From DASQBT01 sp049578545 (GTDB lineage Bacteria > Pseudomonadota > Gammaproteobacteria > Burkholderiales > Thiobacillaceae), in NCBI GenBank assembly GCA_049578545.1, contig JBAUMF010000071.1, positions 1-21,535 on the forward strand: a stretch of DNA of 21,535 bases, read 5' to 3'. Positions 7,856 to 15,901 of the stretch are shown one piece after another. The stretch's first letter is position 1; every line of letters starts with the position of its first letter. A program made the translations under genes and the position numbers. The notes beneath the pieces were generated by a model. The model was not told where the DNA came from. It saw only the letters and a program-made list of their open reading frames with translations, and ran no database searches.

Positions 7856-8009
7856 AACTTTGATGAATCCTCTCGGACCATCGTGAACGGATACTCACGA
7901 ACAATAAATCTGGTCCGCATTTTCGCCGCAAACTTGCTTGACGGCAAGCTGCAGAGCATCAGTAATTATGATGAACTAATACATTTTTGTTGGAAGACAC
8001 AGCCCAGAC

Positions 8010-8441
8010 ATGATCGACACAACGCACGACTGCATCTACTGTGCTGAAGTTGGCGGCAAATTGCTATGGAAGGATGATTTCTGCCGGGTCGTCCTGGCAG
8101 ACGAAACTGGCTACCCCGGATTTTGCCGCGTCATTTTGACTCGTCACATAAAGGAAATGACTGATTTGCCCGAGTCGGATCAAAAGCGGCTTCTGTCCGT
8201 GCTTATGGCTGTCGAAGAAGCCGTACGTCAGGTCATGGCACCGGACAAGATCAATCTCGCTTCGCTGGGCAATGTCGTGCCTCATTTGCACTGGCATGTG
8301 ATTCCTCGCTATGCGGATGATGAACATTTTCCAAATCCGATCTGGGGCGCAGCAAGACGGGAGAGGCGGCCCCGGTCTGACTCAATTCAAATTGAACAGC
8401 AATTGCGACAGGTAATCAGAGAAAAGCTTGGGGCTGATTAA
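8010..8441 (+). CDS. HIT-family nucleotide hydrolase/transferase
   Basis: A 143-residue histidine-triad protein; the family hydrolyses nucleoside phosphoramidates, dinucleoside polyphosphates or related nucleotide adducts. The catalytic triad is complete: H92-x-H94-x-H96 in VPHLHWHVIPR. An upstream Cys pair (CIYC, residues 8-11) and the RHIKEMTDLP stretch fit the family. The protein ends with a basic, polar tail. The Shine-Dalgarno is poor, but this is the only ATG before the CIYC motif. The gene converges on phoR with six bases between the stops. Substrate is unknown. It is distinct from the second, broken HIT sequence near 20000. Confidence 0.88.
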   Translation: MIDTTHDCIYCAEVGGKLLWKDDFCRVVLADETGYPGFCRVILTRHIKEMTDLPESDQKRLLSVLMAVEEAVRQVMAPDKINLASLGNVVPHLHWHVIPRYADDEHFPNPIWGAARRERRPRSDSIQIEQQLRQVIREKLGAD

Positions 8442-8447
8442 TACGGC

Positions 8448-9794
8448 CTAATTGACGAGACGCAGTCGTGGTTGCTCATCTTCCAGTTCAGTCCGGGGCA
8501 TGATCAGCCTTTCCCTTGGAAATATCGCCGAGAAGGTGCTGCCCTTGCTGAGCACGCTGTGGATTTCGAGCCACGCGTCATGGCGGCTAAGGATATGCTT
8601 GACGATAGCCAGGCCCAGTCCCGTTCCACCGGTTTCCCGAGAGCGGCTACGATCCACGCGGTAAAAACGCTCGGTCAACCGCGGAATGTGTTCAGGCGCA
8701 ACGCCCTCGCCGGTATCTGTCACGGAAAATGCGGCACCCTTATCCCTGGCCGCCCAACGCAGGGTGATAATGCCGCCCTCTGGCGTATAGCGCACGGCGT
8801 TGCTCACCAGGTTGGAGAACGCGCTATGGATTTCCTGCAAACTTCCCTCCAGCCAGGCTTGGCTTTCCACCTTGACTTCGATCCGATGTCGGCCATGGCT
8901 GAGCTGCTCCGCTTCGCGTCCCAGTTCCTTCACCAGGCTAAGCACCTGGACGTGTTCATCCAGGGGCTCCTGGTCGGCACTTTCGAGTTTGGAGAGAGTC
9001 AGCAAATCATCCAGCAAGTGCTGCATCCGTCGCGTATGCCCCAGCATCAGGTTGAAATAATGCTTCAGGTTGGTGTCTGACGGCTTTTCCATTTCGGCCA
9101 GGGTTTCGACAAATCCGCCCACCACCGTCAGTGGCGTGCGAAGTTCATGCGACACATTGGCAACAAAATCCCGCCGAATCGAATCGACTCGTTCCAGATC
9201 GGTCACATCGCGCACCACCAGAAGTTTCTTGTCCCCTTCAAACGGCACCAGCTGCATGGTAAGAATGGTTTCCCGGTTGAGCGGTGAGCGGCATGTTATT
9301 CGGCGTGAATAATCATGGTCATCCAGAAATTCAATGAAATTGGCTTGCCTGAGCAGATAGCGGATGTACTGGCCATGATCACGCTTGCTGTCCAGCCCGA
9401 GAAATTTGCGTGTCGCGGCATTGCACCATTCAATCTGATCTTCGCCATTGAGAATGACAATGCCATCCGGTACCGCACCGGCCGCATTCTGAAACTGTTC
9501 CAGAGCCGAAGCCAGTTCGGTCTGGCTGCGATTCTGCTTGTTCAACAGCCTTTCCAGTCGGTAGAAGATGTCGCCCCACAGGCCGACATCGCGTGGCGCG
9601 GGGGTCGGCGTGATAACACTTTTCTCCAGCCATGCTGCGAGACGCGCTTCCTGCCAGAGCTGACGAACGAGGTAGAGGGTCAGCAAAAGGGCCATGGTCA
9701 TCCAAGCTGCGGCCAGGCCGGATGTGGCGCCAACGAAAAGCGCGGCCAGGGAGAAGGCCGCCAGAGCCAGAAGTGGTCGCCACCAGAAACCCAT
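8448..9794 (-). CDS. phoR: Phosphate-regulon sensor histidine kinase PhoR
   Basis: The membrane kinase that phosphorylates PhoB when phosphate is scarce. The 448 residues show two close N-terminal membrane segments (about 7-25 and 27-44), a PAS domain (about 98-200, ALEQFQNAAGAVPDGIVIL), the H-box VSHELRTPLTVV with phospho-acceptor His216, the N-box NLVSNAVRYTPEGG (about 328-341), DTGEG (360-364) and GTGLGLAI (390-397). It has no sensible periplasmic loop, as in other PhoR proteins, which sense through PstSCAB-PhoU. It lies 65 bases downstream of phoB on the same strand, so the two are probably cotranscribed from the Pho box promoter. No pst or phoU gene is in the window. Confidence 0.93.
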   Translation of the reverse strand: MGFWWRPLLALAAFSLAALFVGATSGLAAAWMTMALLLTLYLVRQLWQEARLAAWLEKSVITPTPAPRDVGLWGDIFYRLERLLNKQNRSQTELASALEQFQNAAGAVPDGIVILNGEDQIEWCNAATRKFLGLDSKRDHGQYIRYLLRQANFIEFLDDHDYSRRITCRSPLNRETILTMQLVPFEGDKKLLVVRDVTDLERVDSIRRDFVANVSHELRTPLTVVGGFVETLAEMEKPSDTNLKHYFNLMLGHTRRMQHLLDDLLTLSKLESADQEPLDEHVQVLSLVKELGREAEQLSHGRHRIEVKVESQAWLEGSLQEIHSAFSNLVSNAVRYTPEGGIITLRWAARDKGAAFSVTDTGEGVAPEHIPRLTERFYRVDRSRSRETGGTGLGLAIVKHILSRHDAWLEIHSVLSKGSTFSAIFPRERLIMPRTELEDEQPRLRLVN

Positions 9795-9859
9795 GCTTAG
9801 AGCCTATTCCAGGAGCAATTGGATGGGCAGATTATGGCATAAAGGACAAGGGAACCATG

Positions 9860-10549
9860 CTACTGCTGTGTCGAAAATCGATAGCCGCTGCCGCGCACAG
9901 TCTGGATCAGATTGTCATGACCCGATGGCGCCAGGGCCAGGCGCAGGCGGCGGATATGGACATCCACAGTGCGTTCCTCCACAAACACATCATCGCCCCA
10001 TACCTGATCAAGCAGCTGGGAACGGGAAAACACCCGCTCAGGATGTGTCATGAAGAAATGCAGCAGCCGGAACTCGGTGGGACCCAAATCCAGCGACTTA
10101 TGATTGCCGGACACGCGGTGACTGATAGGATCGAGCTTGAGTCCATGGATTTCCACCGGGTCTTCGGTCATTTGCGGCGCACGGCGGCGCAATACGGCCT
10201 TGATCCGGGATACCAGCTCGCGTGGTGAAAAGGGCTTGGTCAGGTAATCATCCGCCCCACCGTCGAGGCCTGCCACCTTGTCCCGCTCTTCGCCCCGCGC
10301 AGTCAGCATGATGATGGGGACGTCCTTGTAGCGGGTATCGGTTCGCAGCCGCTGGCAAAGGCTGAGGCCGGACATGCCGGGCAACATCCAGTCCAGCAGG
10401 ATCACATCGGGCAGGTTGTGCTGCAGGTTGTGCAGCGCCTGTTCTGCATCCGGCGCAACGGTGACGCTGTGCCCTGCCTGCCCCAGGTTTAGCTTGAGCA
10501 GTTCCTGAATTCCGGGTTCGTCTTCCACCAGCAGTATGTTTGCGGCCAT
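9860..10549 (-). CDS. phoB: Phosphate-regulon response regulator PhoB
   Basis: The transcription factor of the Pho regulon. The 229 residues comprise a receiver domain (about 1-120) with acidic residues at 10-11, phospho-acceptor Asp53 in PDVILLDWMLPGMSG and the conserved Lys in LTKPFSPREL, then a winged-helix DNA-binding domain (about 130-229) ending VDVHIRRLRLAL and RGSGYRF. Start 10549 is chosen because the receiver domain begins there and GGAA lies 7-8 bases upstream; the 24 extra upstream codons are not family sequence. A Pho box precedes the gene, implying autoactivation. It forms an operon with phoR. Confidence 0.95.
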   Translation of the reverse strand: MAANILLVEDEPGIQELLKLNLGQAGHSVTVAPDAEQALHNLQHNLPDVILLDWMLPGMSGLSLCQRLRTDTRYKDVPIIMLTARGEERDKVAGLDGGADDYLTKPFSPRELVSRIKAVLRRRAPQMTEDPVEIHGLKLDPISHRVSGNHKSLDLGPTEFRLLHFFMTHPERVFSRSQLLDQVWGDDVFVEERTVDVHIRRLRLALAPSGHDNLIQTVRGSGYRFSTQQ

Positions 10550-10585
10550 CTTGAATTCCGTTTTGATTGCGACGGCACCCATACT

Positions 10586-10614
10586 ATGACAGCAAAATGA
10601 CCCTTTTGTGACAG
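10586..10614 (-). promoter_or_regulatory. Pho box with three 11-base repeats upstream of phoB
   Basis: On the minus strand the site reads CTGTCAC-AAAA, GGGTCAT-TTTG, CTGTCAT, three direct half-sites in 11-base phase matching the PhoB consensus CTGTCAT. A TAGTAT hexamer (10586-10581) lies 10 bases past the second repeat, the usual place for the -10 of a PhoB-activated promoter. The site also lies about 83 bases before ubiE on the other strand. Confidence 0.85.
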
Positions 10615-10696
10615 GGCACATAGTGCATTATGTGTAAGCACGAGGGCCAAGCCATGGCCGCCCTCGGGTAAAATTGCTTTTTTGCGCCTGATCGTT

Positions 10697-11440
10697 ATGG
10701 AAGAAAAAGACAACACCACGCATTTTGGCTACCAGAAGGTGGCGGAATCGGAGAAAGCAGCGAAAGTCGCTGAGGTTTTTCATTCCGTGGCCAGCCGTTA
10801 CGACCTGATGAACGACCTGATGTCAGCGGGTTTGCACCGCTTGTGGAAACGCTATGCCGTGCTTCAGGCGGGACTCCGTCCTGGCATGAAAGTGCTGGAT
10901 GTGGCTGGCGGCACGGCCGATCTGACGCGGCTGTTTCTCAAGGAAGTGGGTGATACGGGCCAGGTCGTCCTCACCGACATCAATTTCTCCATGCTGCGCG
11001 AAGGCCGTGACCGCATGCTTAATGAAGGCAGGCTGCCCCCCACGGTGCAATGCGACGGCGAGAAACTGCCCTTCCCCGACAATCATTTCGACTGCGTTTC
11101 CGTCGCTTTTGGCCTGCGCAACATGACCCACAAGGATCAGGCTCTCAAGGAGATGCATCGGGTGCTCAAGCCGGGAGGCCGCCTGCTGGTGCTGGAATTC
11201 TCCAAGGTATGGAAACCGCTGGCTCCGCTCTACGATACCTATTCTTTCCAGGTCCTGCCGCGCATAGGCAAACTGGTTGCCGGCGATGAATCCAGCTACC
11301 GCTATCTGGCTGAATCCATCCGGATGCACCCGGACCAGGAGACGCTCAAGGCCATGATGGAAGAAGCCGGCTTCTTCAAAGTGGGCTACAGCAATTTGAC
11401 GGGTGGCATCGTAGCCTTGCACAAAGGCTACAAGACTTGA
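10697..11440 (+). CDS. ubiE: Ubiquinone/menaquinone C-methyltransferase UbiE
   Basis: An S-adenosylmethionine-dependent C-methyltransferase of ubiquinone (and menaquinone) synthesis, acting at the cytoplasmic face. The 247 residues match the family length. UbiE-specific stretches are THFGYQKV (8-15), YDLMNDLMSAGLHRLWK (35-51), the SAM-binding motif VLDVAGGTADL (67-77), CVSVAFGLRNM and RVLKPGGRLLVLEFSK. Start ATG 10697 is preferred to a TTG 15 bases upstream because it fits the family N-terminus, although neither has a clear Shine-Dalgarno. A TAAAAT hexamer at 10669-10674 may be its -10. It is the first gene of ubiE-ubiJ-ubiB; its stop overlaps the ubiJ start by four bases. Confidence 0.95.
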   Translation: MEEKDNTTHFGYQKVAESEKAAKVAEVFHSVASRYDLMNDLMSAGLHRLWKRYAVLQAGLRPGMKVLDVAGGTADLTRLFLKEVGDTGQVVLTDINFSMLREGRDRMLNEGRLPPTVQCDGEKLPFPDNHFDCVSVAFGLRNMTHKDQALKEMHRVLKPGGRLLVLEFSKVWKPLAPLYDTYSFQVLPRIGKLVAGDESSYRYLAESIRMHPDQETLKAMMEEAGFFKVGYSNLTGGIVALHKGYKT

Positions 11441-12015
11441 ATCTGCTTGCCCCCCTGGCCCTGAAGGCCATCAATCATTTGCTGGAGCAAAATCCGGGGG
11501 CCCAGACAGACCTCAGCCGCCATGCAGGCAAATCGTTGCGAGTCGAGGGCGGATTGTTCAACCTGGATATTGCGGTAACGCCTGATGGCGCATTCACGGA
11601 TACGGCAGTTGAAACCCCTGACGCCACGATCCGCCTCGACCCCACGCTGCTGGTCAACCTGCCCATCGCCGGCAAGGCGGCCTTCAAGTCATTGGAAACC
11701 GGGGGCGATGTTGACCTGCTGGCGGAGGTGAACCGTGTCTTCCAGACCCTGCATTGGGACATGGAAGCCGACCTTGCACCCCTGGTTGGCGATATTGCTG
11801 CGCACAGACTGGCCTCCGGCGCCCAGGCACTTGACCACTGGGTTCGGCAAAACCGCGACTCGGCACTTGCGACCCTGGCGGAATTCCTGACCGAGGAACA
11901 GCCTGTACTCGCCAACCGTGCGCAGGTCGACCACTTTTACCGCGAGGTCGATACGCTCAGGGATGACGCCGCCCGGCTGGAAGCGCGCTTGAAAGGGCTG
12001 GAGAAGAATTCTTGA
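11437..12015 (+). CDS. ubiJ: Ubiquinone biosynthesis accessory factor UbiJ (SCP2 domain)
   Basis: UbiJ is a lipid-binding accessory protein of the Ubi complex that carries polyprenylated intermediates. The 192 residues have an N-terminal SCP2 sterol-carrier-like domain (about 15-110, with GLFNLDIAVTPDGAF and DATIRLDPTLLVNLP) and a C-terminal helical part ending in a probable coiled coil (VDTLRDDAARLEARLKGLEK), as in UbiJ. The start is TTG, overlapping the ubiE stop as TTGA, so translation should be coupled. No ATG lies in a suitable position. Position between ubiE and ubiB is the conserved arrangement and supports the name. Confidence 0.9.
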   Translation: MNLLAPLALKAINHLLEQNPGAQTDLSRHAGKSLRVEGGLFNLDIAVTPDGAFTDTAVETPDATIRLDPTLLVNLPIAGKAAFKSLETGGDVDLLAEVNRVFQTLHWDMEADLAPLVGDIAAHRLASGAQALDHWVRQNRDSALATLAEFLTEEQPVLANRAQVDHFYREVDTLRDDAARLEARLKGLEKNS

Positions 12016-13544
12016 ACCTCTTCAGGTTGATGCAGATTTCCTGGGTGGCGTTCCGTTTCGGGCTGGACGACGTCATCCTTGCTTCGCCCCGGACACGTTT
12101 CCTGCGCGGAATGTTCCGCATGCTTTTCTTCTGGCGCACGCTGAAAGCACCCCGCGCCCAGCGGCTGCGCCTCGCGCTGGAATCCCTCGGCCCCCTGTTC
12201 GTCAAGTTTGGCCAGATGCTGTCCACGCGGCGCGACCTCTTGCCGGCCGATTATGCTGATGAACTGGCGCTGTTGCAGGATCGGGTCCCGCCATTCGAAT
12301 TTGCTCAGGTGGAGAAGATCCTGGTTGCCGCCTATGGCCGACCCTGGCAGCAGGTATTCAGCAAATTTGATCCCCAACCCGTTGCATCCGCCTCGGTTGC
12401 CCAGGTTCACTTTGCCGAGCTATGCGATGGTCACCCTGTAGCTGTCAAGGTCTTGCGGCCGGGTATCGGCAGAATCATCGAACACGACCTTGCCCTGCTG
12501 GATGCGGCCGCCCTGCTGGTGGAGAAGCTGTTTGCCGATGGCAAGCGCTTGCGTCCGCGCGAAGTGGTGGACGAATTCCGCAAGACCCTGCGCGACGAAC
12601 TGGACCTGATGCAGGAGGGTTCCAATGCGGCTTTGATACGGCGCAACTTCAAGGGCTCAAAACTGTTAAAGGTTCTGGAAGTGTATTTTGATTTCACCCG
12701 TGAATCAGTGCTGGTGATGGAACGCATTTACGGTACACCCATCAACCAGAAGCAGGCGCTGATCCAGGCCGGCGTTGACATCCCCCAGCTGGCACGAAAT
12801 GGGGTTGAAATCTTCTTCACCCAGGTATTTCGCGACGGCTTTTTCCATGCCGACATGCATCCCGGCAATATCTTCATCGGCACCGAAGGCGACAACAAGG
12901 GCAAATACATGGCCGTTGATTACGGCATTTGCGGCACCCTGTCGGAATCCGACAAGCATTACCTGGCCATCAATTTCCTCGCCGCCTTTCGCCAGGATTA
13001 CAAACGCTTTGCCGAAGCACACATTGAATCCGGCTGGGTGCCCACCGACACTCGGGTCGAGGAGCTGGAATCTGCGGTGCGTGCCTGCTGCGAGCCCTAC
13101 TTCAACAAGCCGATCAAGGACATTTCCTTCGGCCATCTCTTGATGCGCCTGTTCGCCATGTCGCGCCGCTTCAACGTGGAAATCCAGCCCCAACTTGTGC
13201 TGCTGCAAAAAACCCTGCTGCAGATTGAAGGCCTGGGCCGGCAGCTGGATCCGGATCTGGATCTCTGGCAAACCGGCAAGCCGTATCTGGAACGCTGGAT
13301 GAGCGAACAGCTGGGCTGGCGTGGGCTGGTCAAGAATCTGAGAAATGAAGCCCCCGAATGGGCCAGCATGCTGCCACAGATACCCCGGTTGATGCATGCG
13401 TATCTGGCTCGCAACAAGACCACACCCCTTGAGCGGTGGCAAAGGGAATGGCTGCAACAACAGAAACATCAATCGCGCATGATGCTTGTCCTGTTCCTGC
13501 TGGTGGCCGCGCTGCTGATTGCCCAGCTATGGGGACATGGTTAG
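12012..13544 (+). CDS. ubiB: Ubiquinone biosynthesis ATPase/kinase-like protein UbiB
   Basis: An ABC1/ADCK-family atypical kinase-like ATPase needed for ubiquinone synthesis, membrane-bound. The 510 residues show the signature KFGQ (65-68), the Ala-rich loop VASASVAQVH (124-133), the nucleotide-site Lys146 in VAVKVLRPG, the catalytic-loop motif HADMHPGNIF (279-288) and the metal-binding Asp303 in VDYG. A C-terminal membrane segment (about 489-508) is present. The start is TTG, overlapping the ubiJ stop as TTGA, the same arrangement as at the ubiE-ubiJ junction. A more internal ATG (residue 7) is possible. It closes the core ubi operon; the next gene starts 18 bases downstream. Confidence 0.95.
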   Translation: MNLFRLMQISWVAFRFGLDDVILASPRTRFLRGMFRMLFFWRTLKAPRAQRLRLALESLGPLFVKFGQMLSTRRDLLPADYADELALLQDRVPPFEFAQVEKILVAAYGRPWQQVFSKFDPQPVASASVAQVHFAELCDGHPVAVKVLRPGIGRIIEHDLALLDAAALLVEKLFADGKRLRPREVVDEFRKTLRDELDLMQEGSNAALIRRNFKGSKLLKVLEVYFDFTRESVLVMERIYGTPINQKQALIQAGVDIPQLARNGVEIFFTQVFRDGFFHADMHPGNIFIGTEGDNKGKYMAVDYGICGTLSESDKHYLAINFLAAFRQDYKRFAEAHIESGWVPTDTRVEELESAVRACCEPYFNKPIKDISFGHLLMRLFAMSRRFNVEIQPQLVLLQKTLLQIEGLGRQLDPDLDLWQTGKPYLERWMSEQLGWRGLVKNLRNEAPEWASMLPQIPRLMHAYLARNKTTPLERWQREWLQQQKHQSRMMLVLFLLVAALLIAQLWGHG

Positions 13545-13562
13545 TTGATCTCTGAGTAAGCC

Positions 13563-14009
13563 ATGTACGACGACCTCAGGACACTCGCCGGCCAACTGCT
13601 CTCGGTACCCGGCGCACCCGATAGCCTGCTGCCCGACTATTTCTCCAAGTCGGTATTGAACGCGCTGCCACGGCAGCTCGACGAACATGCAGTTGAAGTC
13701 TGGCGACTCGCCGATGCATCGGTGCTCTCGCTTTTTAATCGCCCCGATGGCCTCGCCCTCGAATTGTCCAAGGTCGGCGTACCTCTTGACCCGCTCACCT
13801 TGCCCCTCCCGCAGGATGTTCTGACCGCATCCAGCCAGAGCGGCGACCATGACCAAGGTCCGTATCAGGTCTCCCCGATCATGCTCGCACTGACCGGCAT
13901 GGCCGCCGGCTTTATCGAGGGCGACAAGCCTTTGAAGAAGGCCGTCCCCGGCCTGGTAAAAAGTGCCCAGGAACTCCTGCTGATCGCAGCGTGCCGTTTG
14001 TGTGGCTGA
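13563..14009 (+). CDS. Unrecognised 148-residue protein downstream of ubiB
   Basis: No family is recognised. The protein is acidic to neutral, without signal peptide. A moderately hydrophobic C-terminal stretch (SPIMLALTGMAAGFIEG and ELLLIAACRL) may be amphipathic helix rather than membrane. The start is 18 bases after the ubiB stop with a weak GAG site, and a strong terminator follows at 14104, so it may be the last gene of the ubi operon. Codons have the same G/C-rich third positions as ubiB, which favours this strand; a 205-codon frame open on the opposite strand begins inside the terminator and is rejected. A real gene is likely but not certain. Confidence 0.55.
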   Translation: MYDDLRTLAGQLLSVPGAPDSLLPDYFSKSVLNALPRQLDEHAVEVWRLADASVLSLFNRPDGLALELSKVGVPLDPLTLPLPQDVLTASSQSGDHDQGPYQVSPIMLALTGMAAGFIEGDKPLKKAVPGLVKSAQELLLIAACRLCG

Positions 14010-14103
14010 TGGGCCCGGGTTGCATGGGAACAAGTCAGTGCCGATTTCCCAGCGCTGCCCACCCTGACTCGGAACCATTGGCGCGACTCCCCTGAGCATT
14101 GCT

Positions 14104-14130
14104 AAAATCCCGGCGTTTGCCGGGATTTTT
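14104..14130 (+). terminator. Intrinsic terminator between the ubi operon and the symporter gene
   Basis: AAAATCCCGGC (14104-14114), loop GTTT, GCCGGGATTTT (14119-14129) and one further T form a perfect 11-base stem with its T-run. It ends 14 bases before the symporter start, so the symporter's own transcript would have to start within or very near it, or read through. Confidence 0.85.
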
Positions 14131-14143
14131 CTTGGAGCCCCCA

Positions 14144-15652
14144 ATGAACAGTACCTTGCTGTGGTTCGTCATCCTGTACTGGATCATTTCAGTCGGCATC
14201 GGCCTGTGGGCTGCCACCCGGGTCCACACCACCAAGGACTTCGCGGTTGCCGGCCGCCACCTGCCGTTCTACATGGTGACCGCCACGGTATTCGCCACCT
14301 GGTTCGGTTCCGAAACCGTGCTGGGCATTCCGGCCACCTTCCTGCAGGAAAATCTGCACGGCGTGGTGGCCGACCCGTTTGGCGCTTCACTGTGTCTGAT
14401 CCTGGTTGGCGTGTTCTTCGCTGCCCCGCTTTACCGCCTGAATCTGCTGACCATCGGCGACTTCTACAAGAAGCGCTTCGGCCGCACCGTCGAGGCGCTG
14501 ACCACCATCGCCATCGTAATCTCCTACCTGGGCTGGGTGGGCGCCCAGATCACGGCGCTGGGCCTGGTGTTCAACGTGGTTTCCGACGGCGGGATCAGCA
14601 AGCTCACAGGCATGTGGATTGGATCGTCAACCATCCTGGTCTACACCCTGTTCGGCGGCATGTGGGCGGTGGCGATCACCGACTTCCTGCAGATGATCGT
14701 GATCGTGATCGGCATGCTCTGGATTGGCGGCGAGGTGAGCAGCCAGGTGGGCGGCGTCAGCGCCGTTGTCCACCACGCAGCCGCAGCCGGCAAGTTCAGC
14801 TTCTGGCCCGCGCCGGACCTCAAGGAGATGATCGGTTTCTTCGCTGCCTGGATCACCATGATGCTGGGTTCCATCCCGCAACAGGACGTGTTCCAGCGCG
14901 TGCAGTCTTCCAAGACGGAACGGATCGCGGTATGGGGCTCGGTGCTGGGCGGCAGCCTCTACTTCATGTTTGCCTTCGTGCCCATGTTCCTGGCCTACTC
15001 GGCGACACTCATTGATCCCGCTCTGGTCAAAAGCCTGATCGACACCGATCCGCAAATGATCCTGCCGCGCCTGGTGATCAACCACGCGCCGATGTTCGCC
15101 CAGGTGATGTTCTTCGGCGCCCTGCTGTCCGCCATCAAGAGCTGCGCCTCCGCCACCCTGCTGGCGCCTTCGGTCACGTTCACCGAGAACCTGCTCAAGC
15201 CCATGATGGGCAGAATGCCGGACCACACCCTGCTGCGCACCATGCGCATCGTGACCCTGAGTTTCACCGTTCTGGTCACGCTGTATGCCATCAATTCCAA
15301 GGCCAGCATTTTCAAGATGGTGGAAAACGCCTACCAGATCACCCTGGTCATGGCCTTCATCCCCCTGGCCTTTGGCGTGTACTGGAAGCGTGCCACCAAC
15401 CAGGGGGCGCTGCTGGCCATCTTTCTTGGCTTGTCCACCTGGCTGGCCATCCTTGTCGCCGGCCCGGAAGACCCGTTCATTCCGGCCCAGTTCGCCGGCC
15501 TGCTGATGTCACTGCTGGGCATGGTGGCGGGCTCCCTGCTGCCACAGTGGGTCGCCCACCCGCTGCCGGCGCACGACCTCCATGCTGCCCTGCACCACCG
15601 GGCGGCTGCCCACACCCGGCATGTAGGCGTTCCGCCCCATCATCATCCATGA
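14144..15652 (+). CDS. Sodium:solute symporter (SSS) family transporter with His-rich tail
   Basis: An inner-membrane secondary transporter of the sodium/solute symporter family. The 502 residues contain about 13 hydrophobic segments and family-like stretches (KDFAVAGRHLPFYMVTATVF near the N-terminus, SIPQQDVFQRVQSSKTE in the middle, ITLVMAFIPLAFGVYWKRA late). Start 14144 is chosen because GGAG lies 6-7 bases upstream and the first helix begins at once; the frame is open 15 codons further up through the terminator. The last ~30 residues hold ten His (for example ALHHRAAAHTRH and PPHHHP), which could bind metal. Substrate cannot be assigned. No partner gene is adjacent. Confidence 0.88.
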   Translation: MNSTLLWFVILYWIISVGIGLWAATRVHTTKDFAVAGRHLPFYMVTATVFATWFGSETVLGIPATFLQENLHGVVADPFGASLCLILVGVFFAAPLYRLNLLTIGDFYKKRFGRTVEALTTIAIVISYLGWVGAQITALGLVFNVVSDGGISKLTGMWIGSSTILVYTLFGGMWAVAITDFLQMIVIVIGMLWIGGEVSSQVGGVSAVVHHAAAAGKFSFWPAPDLKEMIGFFAAWITMMLGSIPQQDVFQRVQSSKTERIAVWGSVLGGSLYFMFAFVPMFLAYSATLIDPALVKSLIDTDPQMILPRLVINHAPMFAQVMFFGALLSAIKSCASATLLAPSVTFTENLLKPMMGRMPDHTLLRTMRIVTLSFTVLVTLYAINSKASIFKMVENAYQITLVMAFIPLAFGVYWKRATNQGALLAIFLGLSTWLAILVAGPEDPFIPAQFAGLLMSLLGMVAGSLLPQWVAHPLPAHDLHAALHHRAAAHTRHVGVPPHHHP

Positions 15653-15856
15653 GCCTTTCAAAGGGCGCCCGGCTAAACAGACTGCCACGGTAAGCACTTA
15701 AGCAGGGATGCTTCTGGTCATCCGGGTTCGCAAAGTCTGTTGATGAATATTTTTGGAATGAATGCGGGCACCTTCAGCACCAAGGATTCATGGCTGAATC
15801 AGGTTAATTCGCAATACCCAAATGAATTCAGCTAACATAAATTTTCTGGGTGATTC

Positions 15857-15886
15857 TTGGCGGGAGTAATGCCAAGCACCCGCCAA
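15857..15886. repeat. Inverted repeat between convergent genes
   Basis: TTGGCGGG (15857-15864) and CCCGCCAA (15879-15886) are perfect 8-base arms around 14 bases, located between the symporter (plus) and sulfotransferase (minus) genes, 15 bases from the latter's stop. It may serve as a bidirectional RNA 3' hairpin; there is no T-run. Confidence 0.5.
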
Positions 15887-15901
15887 CGCCGTCACATAGA
15901 T

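Noticed and set aside
7732..8009. Fur box upstream of exbB
   Set aside because: AT-rich stretches are present, but nothing close to the GATAATGATTATCATTATC-type consensus was found.
7844..8047. 67-codon plus-strand frame upstream of the HIT gene
   Set aside because: TTG start without a ribosome site, overlaps the HIT start in another frame, and resembles no family.
13527..14144. 205-codon minus-strand frame opposite the 148-residue gene
   Set aside because: It begins inside the terminator stem and runs into ubiB. Codon composition favours the plus-strand frame.
14161..15226. Long frames on both strands overlapping the symporter
   Set aside because: The symporter frame has regular membrane segments and a good start. 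The others are rich in Arg/His or Asp/His from reading GC-rich DNA out of frame.
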